A stretch of DNA of 64,000 nt from an uncultured Saprospiraceae bacterium (GTDB lineage: Bacteria; Bacteroidota; Bacteroidia; Chitinophagales; Saprospiraceae): contig CALIAU010000014.1 of the NCBI GenBank assembly GCA_938045585.1, positions 62,001 through 126,000 on the forward strand, read 5' to 3'. Each line of letters opens with the position of its first letter. The stretch's first letter is position 1. The notes under the pieces are model-generated. The model saw only the letters and a program-made list of their open reading frames with translations, was not told the origin of the DNA and did not search any database. Shown here piece after piece: positions 58,371 through 64,000 of the stretch. The translations under genes and the position numbers were made by a program.

Positions 58371-59486
58371 ATGAATCTTAGTTTTTGGGAGAATCGATAC
58401 ATTAATGACGCGGATATATGCATTATTGGTGCTGGTTTGGTTGGTATGATTTCAGCTATTGAATTAAGAAGGAAATATCCTAAAGCTAAAATAGTAATTG
58501 CAGAAAGAGGAAGTATCGGTAGTGGAGCAAGCACAAAAAATGCAGGCTTTGCTTGTTTTGGTTCTGTAGGCGAGATTAGAGATGATATTGCTCATAGATC
58601 TGAAGAGGAATGTATAGCATTAATTTCAAAAAGATGGAATGGCTTGCAAAGGCTAAGAAGTTTGTTTAAACACGCATCAGATATTGGCTTAGAGTTTCAT
58701 GGCTCCTATGAGGTGTTTACACATGAAGAAGAAGACCTAGCCAAGCAGTTAAGTTCTGAATTAGAGTACTATAATGCGCTTGTAAAAAAAGCAATTGGAG
58801 AGGAAGAGGTATTTACCCAGCGTAAGAACATATTTGGTTTCAAGGTATGTAACGAAACGATTTATAACCGATTAGAGGGGCAGCTGGATGTTACTAAGCT
58901 GATACGTAGTCTTCATAAAATCTGCCAGGAAAAGGACATTACTATTGTGCATGGTTTTGCACTCTCTTCATATGAAGAAGGTTCGAGAATTCGGCTTGAC
59001 TTTGATCATGGACTTAGTTTAATGACGGAGCAACTTGTGTTTGCTACAAATGCATTCACCAAGCAGTTCTTTCCGCAACTTGACATAGTCCCTTACAGGA
59101 ATCAATTAATTATGACAGAAGAGATCCCAAATTTATCTTGGAAAGGAACCTTTCATTTTAAGGGTGGTTTGGGATATTTTAGAAATGTTGGGAACAGAGT
59201 TTTGTTAGGTGGAAGACGAGACATTGATATGGAAAATGAGAATACTATTGACTTTGGTCTTACGAGTCCCATCCAAGAGCACTTGGAATCATTTATGTAT
59301 GAGACACTGGGCATTGACCCAGACATATCCATAGCACATCGCTGGAGCGGAATACTAGCACATGGAAAAAGCAAATCCCCTATCATAAAATCCATTTCAG
59401 ATCGTGTCCATTGCGCAGTTCGATTAGGTGGAATGGGTATAGCTATTGCTTCTAATACTGCAAAAGAATTAAGCGAGTTATTATAA
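58371..59486 (+). CDS. DAO-family FAD-dependent oxidoreductase
   Basis: 371 residues. The FAD-binding motif CIIGAGLVGMISAIELRRKYP (residues ~18-38) and a D-amino-acid/glycine oxidase-like catalytic domain are visible (RGSIGSGASTKNAGFACFGS near 53-72; the C-terminal GGMGIAIASNTAKELSELL). It should oxidise amino acids or N-methyl groups with FAD. The cysteines that hold covalent FAD in sarcosine oxidase cannot be confirmed by eye. The substrate is undetermined. A bidirectional terminator follows. Confidence 0.9.
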   Translation: MNLSFWENRYINDADICIIGAGLVGMISAIELRRKYPKAKIVIAERGSIGSGASTKNAGFACFGSVGEIRDDIAHRSEEECIALISKRWNGLQRLRSLFKHASDIGLEFHGSYEVFTHEEEDLAKQLSSELEYYNALVKKAIGEEEVFTQRKNIFGFKVCNETIYNRLEGQLDVTKLIRSLHKICQEKDITIVHGFALSSYEEGSRIRLDFDHGLSLMTEQLVFATNAFTKQFFPQLDIVPYRNQLIMTEEIPNLSWKGTFHFKGGLGYFRNVGNRVLLGGRRDIDMENENTIDFGLTSPIQEHLESFMYETLGIDPDISIAHRWSGILAHGKSKSPIIKSISDRVHCAVRLGGMGIAIASNTAKELSELL

Positions 59487-59523
59487 AACTATTGACAATG
59501 TTTAGAATATCTAGAGCAAAAAA

Positions 59524-59550
59524 AAGGATCTGAGTAAAACTCAAATCCTT
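59524..59550. terminator. Bidirectional rho-independent terminator
   Basis: AAGGAT-c-TGAGT / ACTCA-a-ATCCTT with an AAA loop has A-tract on the left and CTAGTTTTTT on the right. It serves the flavoprotein gene (plus) and the ExbD operon (minus). Confidence 0.88.
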
Positions 59551-59574
59551 CTAGTTTTTTCATTCAATTATAGA

Positions 59575-60042
59575 CTATTCAGCCTGAGGCTTTGCAGAGT
59601 AGTTAACCAATAACTGGCCAGACTTTCTTAACTGCGTTTTCAAATCAGCAAGGATACCCATGGTTACATCTCCATCAACTCGCAAGGAAGTCTTGATAGC
59701 TGGGATTTGTTTTTCAGGCACCTGTGCTCTGTGCTTTTCTAGGAAAAGCGGAATATCTTTTATATCAGAGATTTTATCTCCTAATTGAATTCTAGGGCTT
59801 GTGCCATAGGCCGCTCGATATTGCTTTTTAGGCTTTCCGACATAAATATGATTTACAAGTGATTTCTTTTCCAACTTTGTTAGTTCAGACGCATTAGGCA
59901 CATTTACATCGACCTGCTGTGTTGCATCTCTAAGAACGGTAACAACCATAAAGAAAAAGAGTAGCATAAAAATAATATCAGGCAAAGAAGCCGTAGATAT
60001 TTCGGGACTTGATTTCCCTCTTTTCTTTTGAAATTTTGACAT
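59575..60042 (-). CDS. ExbD/TolR-family biopolymer transport protein (second copy)
   Basis: 155 residues with one N-terminal transmembrane helix (residues ~20-42, SLPDIIFMLLFFFMVVTVL). The ExbD proton-channel aspartate lies in the DIIFMLLFFFM segment. A periplasmic domain follows (RIQLGDKISDIKDIPLFLEKHRAQVPEK). ExbD partners ExbB in a proton-driven motor that energises TonB or TolA/GldL-type machines. It is the last gene of the operon, with an 11-base gap from the longer ExbD paralogue. Confidence 0.92.
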   Translation of the reverse strand: MSKFQKKRGKSSPEISTASLPDIIFMLLFFFMVVTVLRDATQQVDVNVPNASELTKLEKKSLVNHIYVGKPKKQYRAAYGTSPRIQLGDKISDIKDIPLFLEKHRAQVPEKQIPAIKTSLRVDGDVTMGILADLKTQLRKSGQLLVNYSAKPQAE

Positions 60043-60053
60043 ACTATTATTTT

Positions 60054-60605
60054 TTACTCTTCACCAAAATTAGTCGGTTCAGCTTCAGAAATTACAAGTG
60101 GAATACCAGATCTGATTTCTTTTTGCTGTGTTCTTTCAAGAAACTCATATTCTTTTCCAAACTTTCGTTTAGAAGCTTCATCCCAAAGCTCACGATAAGC
60201 AGCTTTGAGTTCGTTATACACTTCTAAGTAAGTTTTGTACTTAGTACCTCTATCATTTTTAAGAGAGATAATTGCTTTGTTAGGCGCCTCAGCCATGTTT
60301 TCCAATTTCTTTGGATTGCTGATAAACTCTTTTGCATTTTCTCTTAAATCTTTAATGTCTGCTGGTTCACCTCTTACTAGTAATTGGTTCTGTGCATTTA
60401 CAAGAACAGAGTATACATTTCTAGTTTTAAGCTTTTGAATATCTGGTTCATCTTCCGACCATGGTGGAAGTTTTACCAAGACACCCTTATCCACATCAAT
60501 AGTCGTTGTAACAAGGAAAAAGATCAAAAGCAAAAAGGCGATGTCAGCCATTGAACCTGCATTGATCTCATTACTGATCCTGTCTTTTGCGCTTTTCTTT
60601 CCCAT
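60054..60605 (-). CDS. ExbD/TolR-family biopolymer transport protein (first copy)
   Basis: 183 residues with one N-terminal helix (AGSMADIAFLLLIFFLVTTTI, residues ~17-37) carrying the conserved channel aspartate (Asp22). The periplasmic part includes VKLPPWSEDEPDIQKLKTRNVYSVLVNAQNQLLVRGEPADI. Its start shares one base with the stop of the upstream gene (TAATG-type overlap), so translation is coupled. Its longer periplasmic domain compared with the second copy suggests a different partner. Confidence 0.93.
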   Translation of the reverse strand: MGKKSAKDRISNEINAGSMADIAFLLLIFFLVTTTIDVDKGVLVKLPPWSEDEPDIQKLKTRNVYSVLVNAQNQLLVRGEPADIKDLRENAKEFISNPKKLENMAEAPNKAIISLKNDRGTKYKTYLEVYNELKAAYRELWDEASKRKFGKEYEFLERTQQKEIRSGIPLVISEAEPTNFGEE

Positions 60606-61102
60606 TATTTAAATAGATTTCTGATTTCGAATAATATCATAGATGCTAAAGCTAACACAGCCAAAAATACTGTGCCTTTCACTCCGGCGCTTATGAATTT
60701 ACTAACGTTTTCCGAAACGTTTTCTCTCTGTAGTAATTCAGAAATTTTACCTGTTGTTTCGTTTTCAGCCATACTATACAGAATAAAGATTAAGGCTAAA
60801 AGTACTACGAAACCTATGATAAATTTCATTGAACCCTTTGGGTCAGAAACTAGTCCTTTCAGAGCAAATACAGCCCAAAGTAATAATGCCGCTCCAAGTA
60901 AGATAGCAACCATATATACACCTGGGTTAAAGAAATCAAAAGTTTGATCCGTTGTATTCTTTAAAATAACATTTAAGTCATCTGAGGTGCTATATCCTGC
61001 TCCTTTGATTCCACTTATAATGGAAAACAAGGAAATGGCTATTGCAACCAGTCCGAGCATTAAAGCTCCTAACTGACCGTGTTTAGTAAGTAATTTATAC
61101 AT
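60605..61102 (-). CDS. Four-helix membrane protein of the ExbB/ExbD operon
   Basis: 165 residues with four predicted transmembrane helices (about 14-33, 58-78, 90-108, 138-158). I do not recognise a named family, though similar small proteins occur between exbB and exbD in Bacteroidota. The stop overlaps the ExbD start by one base and the start lies 19 bases after exbB ends. This suggests a structural partner of the ExbB-ExbD motor. Confidence 0.8.
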   Translation of the reverse strand: MYKLLTKHGQLGALMLGLVAIAISLFSIISGIKGAGYSTSDDLNVILKNTTDQTFDFFNPGVYMVAILLGAALLLWAVFALKGLVSDPKGSMKFIIGFVVLLALIFILYSMAENETTGKISELLQRENVSENVSKFISAGVKGTVFLAVLALASMILFEIRNLFK

Positions 61103-61121
61103 ACTTTTTTTGTTTTGTAGT

Positions 61122-61850
61122 TTACTTGAAAATACCGTTTTTAGCCATCACGTCTACCAGTCCGATAGAAGCGTCTTCCATTCTGTTTACAATTCCGTCA
61201 ATCTTGTTAACGATGTAATTGTAAAAGATTTGAAGTATAATCGCCACGATAAGTCCAAATACTGTTGTCAAAAGTGCTACCTTAATACCACCGGCAACAA
61301 CTGAAGGAGATAGATCTCCTACTGCTTCAATTCTATCAAAGGCTTTAATCATCCCGATTACAGTTCCCATGAAACCAAGCATCGGTGCAATCGCAATAAA
61401 GAGTGAGATCCAAACGAGACCTTTTTCTAAAAGTCCCATTTGTACTGAACCATAGGATACAATCGCTTTTTCAACTGCATCAGGTCCTCCTGAGGCATTT
61501 CGTAGTCCTTCGTGCAATACACTTGCCGCAGGTCCAGGAGTAGATCTTGCTACTTCTTTTGCTCCTTCCAAGTCGCCATCAGCAAGACGTTCGTCAATTC
61601 TGCCTAATAATTTGTCTGTATTCGCTGTTGCAATATTGAGAGTAATAATTCTTTCAATACAAAAGGCTAGTCCTAAAATAAGGCAGACTAGTACCGTTGA
61701 CATAAATTTCCAGTCTCCTTCAATAAATTTTTCTTTCAGCATTTGAAATCCTCCACTAGAAGTTTCCTCAGCTGCCTGTGCTAATATTTCTGTCGCTCCA
61801 AAACAAGCGAATAAAACAAATACAACACTTAACGCAATAAATTTCCGCAT
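61122..61850 (-). CDS. exbB: MotA/TolQ/ExbB proton-channel protein
   Basis: 242 residues. A signal-like N-terminus is followed by three membrane helices. The MotA/TolQ/ExbB core shows GLVWISLFIAIAPMLGFMGTVIGMIKAFDRIEAVGDLSPSVVAGGIKVALLTTVFGLIVAIILQIFYNYI (residues ~140-205), with the PMLGFMGTVIGM and TT-x-FGL segments typical of ExbB. It forms the proton channel with the two ExbD proteins. It is the first gene of the four-gene unit. No TonB is in the window, so the energised partner is unknown. Confidence 0.94.
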   Translation of the reverse strand: MRKFIALSVVFVLFACFGATEILAQAAEETSSGGFQMLKEKFIEGDWKFMSTVLVCLILGLAFCIERIITLNIATANTDKLLGRIDERLADGDLEGAKEVARSTPGPAASVLHEGLRNASGGPDAVEKAIVSYGSVQMGLLEKGLVWISLFIAIAPMLGFMGTVIGMIKAFDRIEAVGDLSPSVVAGGIKVALLTTVFGLIVAIILQIFYNYIVNKIDGIVNRMEDASIGLVDVMAKNGIFK

Positions 61851-62084
61851 AACAAGTCGATTTTTCTTTTTAAATCTGTGTAGTGAATATAAGTTTAAAG
61901 GTTTATCTGCTAAAAATATAAATTATTGCCAAAGTACACTAATTCAACTCCCTTTTTTGACCAGAATTCTATTTTAATTTATCGATAAACACATTCTTTG
62001 AATACAAGATGTATATATACGGAAATATGGCGTATTTATAGGCAGCAAATCGTACACTAAGGGACAATTATTGGTAGTTTTTCC

Positions 62085-62092
62085 TAAATTTG
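62085..62092 (+). promoter_or_regulatory. -7 box for tRNA-Ser
   Basis: TAAATTTG matches TAnnTTTG and is followed after 20 bases by the tRNA 5' end. No -33 TTG at the 19-base position is clear. Confidence 0.5.
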
Positions 62093-62112
62093 CCCTCCCT
62101 TTAAGAAGCAAA

Positions 62113-62200
62113 GGAGAATTGGCCGAGTGGCTTAAGGCGCACGCTTGGAAAGCGTGTATACCTCAAAAGGGTATCGAGGGTTCGAATCCCTCATTCTCCG
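62113..62200 (+). tRNA. tRNA-Ser (GGA anticodon)
   Basis: 88 bases. Acceptor GGAGAAT (62113-62119) pairs with ATTCTCC (62193-62199), with discriminator G at 62200. The anticodon stem CACGC/GCGTG surrounds loop TTGGAAA, giving anticodon GGA (62147-62149), for serine UCC/UCU codons. A long variable arm (about TATACCTCAAAAGGGTATC) and the T arm GAGGGTTCGAATCCCTC confirm a class II serine tRNA. CCA is not encoded. Confidence 0.97.
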
Positions 62201-62204
62201 CATT

Positions 62205-62969
62205 TTAATTGAATATAATTTGAGCTGTTTTGCTTGTTTTCTCTGCTACCTCTTCCAAGCTAATTTCTTTTACATCCGCAATACGTTGTGCAATATGCTC
62301 AAGATATGAAGGTTCGTTGCGTTTACCTCGATAAGGCACTGGAGATAAATAGGGTGCATCCGTCTCTAATACTAATCGATCCAAAGGAATATTTTTGACT
62401 ACTTTATCCACCCCTGCATTTTTGTATGTCACTACTCCACCTATTCCCATATAAAATCCTTCTAGTGCCAAGATTTCTTCTGCTTGTGCAACTGTTCCGT
62501 TAAAACAATGAAAGACACCACGTAAGTTACTATCATGCAGATTACGTACTTCTGAGATAGTAATATCTAATGCTTCTCTTGAATGAATAGAGACAGGAAG
62601 CTTTAATTCTTTGGCGAGTTCTAAATGATGACAGAACACTTCAATTTGTTCTATTCTAAATGTTTTATCCCAATACAAATCAATTCCAATTTCTCCCACT
62701 CCAAAATATTTTCTTGCACGCAGGTTTTCTTCTGATATAGCCAATTCATCTTTCCAACTTTCTTTCACATAGCATGGGTGTAAGCCCATCATGGGATAGC
62801 ATTGATCTGGATAGGCATCGACTACGTTGTGCATGGGAACTATTGTGCTAGAATCTATATTAGGAAGATATAACTTAGAAATATTTTGTTTCTTACATCT
62901 AAGCATTAGCTCTTGGATGTCTTCTTTAAAATCTTCTAGGTAAATATGTGTATGTGTATCTATTAACAT
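62205..62969 (-). CDS. tatD: TatD family DNase/hydrolase
   Basis: 254 residues. The start MLIDTHTHIYLEDF carries the THTH metal ligands (H6, H8). GVGEIGIDLYWD near residue 94, SIHSREALD near 132, FHCFNGT near 154 and VLETDAPYLSP near 200 match the TatD metal-dependent hydrolase site. It probably acts as a 3'-5' exonuclease or in DNA repair or quality control. The start is seven bases from the divergent rnhA ATG and the stop is five bases from the tRNA end on the opposite strand. Confidence 0.95.
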   Translation of the reverse strand: MLIDTHTHIYLEDFKEDIQELMLRCKKQNISKLYLPNIDSSTIVPMHNVVDAYPDQCYPMMGLHPCYVKESWKDELAISEENLRARKYFGVGEIGIDLYWDKTFRIEQIEVFCHHLELAKELKLPVSIHSREALDITISEVRNLHDSNLRGVFHCFNGTVAQAEEILALEGFYMGIGGVVTYKNAGVDKVVKNIPLDRLVLETDAPYLSPVPYRGKRNEPSYLEHIAQRIADVKEISLEEVAEKTSKTAQIIFN

Positions 62970-62976
62970 AGTGCAA

Positions 62977-63609
62977 ATGTCGACAAAAAAGAAAAAATAT
63001 TATGTGGTTTGGCTGGGTGTAAACCCCGGAATTTACGACAATTGGACAGAAACTCAATTGCAGATTACAGGTTATCCTGGGGCCAAGTATAAATCATTTA
63101 AAACTCGAGCGGAAGCGGAAAGTGCTTTTGGAGATACTTTTGACGAGCATTACGTTAAGAAAGAGAAGAAAACAATCATTCCAGAATTTGATAAATCCAT
63201 CATTATTGAAGACAGTATTAGTGTAGATGCGGCCTGTAGTGGAAATCCAGGTGTTATGGAATATCGTGGTGTTGTTACTTATACCGGAGTAGAGATATTT
63301 AGACAGGGTCCTTTCAATTTTGGTACAAATAATATTGGTGAATTCCTTGCTCTGGTCCATGCAGCTGCACAATTAAAAAAAGAGGGAAATTCGACAACTA
63401 CCATTTATACGGATTCACGAACTGGTATGGCTTGGCTTAGAAAAAAGAAAGTCAAGACGATGTTAAAAAAAACAAACTCGAATGTCAAGCTTTTCAAGAT
63501 GCTTGCGCGTGCTGAAAATTGGGTTAAAAACAATTCAATAGAGAACCCCATTGTGAAATGGGATACGAAAAACTGGGGTGAAATTCCTGCTGACTTTGGG
63601 AGAAAGTAA
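62977..63609 (+). CDS. rnhA: Ribonuclease H with viroplasmin-type N-terminal domain
   Basis: 210 residues from the ATG at 62977; a GTG at 62971 is possible. The N-terminal Cauli_VI/hybrid-binding domain (KYYVVWLGVNPGIYDNW ... SFKTRAEAESAFG) binds RNA-DNA hybrid. The RNase H fold shows the active-site residues SVDAACSGNPG (Asp near 76), NNIGEFLAL (Glu near 115), YTDSRTGMAW (Asp near 140) and a late KWDTKNWGEIPADFGRK (Asp near 190). It cleaves RNA in RNA-DNA hybrids. Confidence 0.95.
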   Translation: MSTKKKKYYVVWLGVNPGIYDNWTETQLQITGYPGAKYKSFKTRAEAESAFGDTFDEHYVKKEKKTIIPEFDKSIIIEDSISVDAACSGNPGVMEYRGVVTYTGVEIFRQGPFNFGTNNIGEFLALVHAAAQLKKEGNSTTTIYTDSRTGMAWLRKKKVKTMLKKTNSNVKLFKMLARAENWVKNNSIENPIVKWDTKNWGEIPADFGRK

Positions 63610-63616
63610 AATCTAT

Positions 63617-64000
63617 TTATCCAGGAAACTTCATTCGATAATCCACTTTCACCTTCCCTTTTTTGATGGCTTCTAGTTTTCGCTTGATCAATCTTCTTTT
63701 TAAGGGCTTCAATTTTGTAGTAAAGAGTAATCCTTCGATATGATCATATTCATGTTGTATGACGCGTGCGTTTAATCCATCAAAAGATTCAGTATGTTCC
63801 TTAAAATTTTCGTCGAAATATTTTATGGTAATGTTTGGTAGCCTTTCTACATCTCCTCTAATATGTGGAATAGATAGGCATCCTTCTTCATATGCCCAAG
63901 GCTCACCTTCTTCTTCGAGGATTTCTGCATTGATAAACGCTTGCTTAATACCCTCTTCCATTTCTTCATCCTCTTCTTCCATTTGAATAGTGTCCACTAA
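63617..64000 (-). CDS. def: Peptide deformylase, truncated at window edge
   Basis: At least 126 residues are visible; the true start lies beyond 64000. Present are motif 2 EEGCLSIPHIRGDVER (Cys ligand) and motif 3 QHEYDHIEGLLF (HEYDH zinc ligands and Glu). The frame also includes a DTIQMEEEDEEMEEGIKQ segment, an unusually acidic insert between motifs 1 and 2. It removes the formyl group from nascent protein N-termini. It converges with rnhA (7-base gap). Confidence 0.93.
   Translation of the reverse strand, partial: LVDTIQMEEEDEEMEEGIKQAFINAEILEEEGEPWAYEEGCLSIPHIRGDVERLPNITIKYFDENFKEHTESFDGLNARVIQHEYDHIEGLLFTTKLKPLKRRLIKRKLEAIKKGKVKVDYRMKFPG

Overview
The window is a chromosomal segment of a Bacteroidota bacterium, most likely a marine or activated-sludge member of the Saprospiria. 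The evidence is low GC, several proteins ending in type IX secretion (T9SS) type A or type B sorting domains, a SusC/SusD pair, a TPR-CHAT gene beside an ECF sigma factor, Bact-type -7 promoter boxes (TAnnTTTG), and almost no Shine-Dalgarno sequences. The family assignment is inference; the phylum is well supported. There is no phage, integrase, transposase or CRISPR array. rplU-rpmA, a tRNA-Ser, tatD, def, batE and an ExbB/ExbD operon mark it as core chromosome interrupted by accessory islands.

Layout. 0-3.5 kb: a minus-strand cluster of an SSS symporter, a GntP permease and a truncated MDR oxidoreductase. 3.7-5.3 kb: a broken T9SS surface protein followed by a REP-like element. 5.5-14.5 kb: mostly housekeeping enzymes (acyl-CoA dehydrogenase, EamA exporter, cytochrome c, thioredoxin-like lipoprotein, metallo-hydrolase, alpha/beta hydrolases, PlsC, M20 amidohydrolase). 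14.6-27.7 kb: a surface block with a 1475-residue cell-surface protein, a CAP protein, a TonB-dependent outer membrane protein and a 958-residue type B T9SS protein, interspersed with palindromic and inverted repeats, plus a SMUG2-like glycosylase and YpdA. 27.8-30.5 kb: acyl-CoA synthetase, an array of DNA mini-hairpins and an SCP2 protein. 30.6-36.9 kb: the most interesting region, with a Rof-like Rho inhibitor, an ECF sigma factor, its overlapping membrane TPR anti-sigma candidate, a membrane-anchored periplasmic TPR-CHAT protease, a small T9SS protein, and a second membrane protein that repeats the anti-sigma's periplasmic half but lacks its sigma-binding half. 37-46.6 kb: DUF1080 protein, FKBP, DJ-1, GNAT, LMW-PTP, a Dna2-like nuclease-helicase, a DUF937-OmpA fusion and a methyltransferase-TPR protein. 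47-54.3 kb: amino-acid permease, an orphan SusD/SusC pair and a double-DTG protease with PDZ. 54.3-64 kb: rplU-rpmA, BatE, an OstA-like protein, DUF4293, an amine oxidase-like flavoprotein, the ExbD-ExbD-TM-ExbB operon, tRNA-Ser(GGA), tatD, rnhA and truncated def.

The best candidate for an undescribed system is the sigma/anti-sigma/TPR-CHAT/T9SS/TPR-paralogue cluster (30.9-36.9 kb). I propose a proteolytic transmembrane switch. The CHAT protease and the anti-sigma's TPR domain are both predicted to lie in the periplasm. This resembles in logic, not in parts, the known Csx29 (TPR-CHAT)/Csx30/RpoE circuit of Craspase. The second most unusual structure is the array of 14 units at 29.9-30.1 kb, in which sequence variants preserve GAA/AAA-triloop mini-hairpins.
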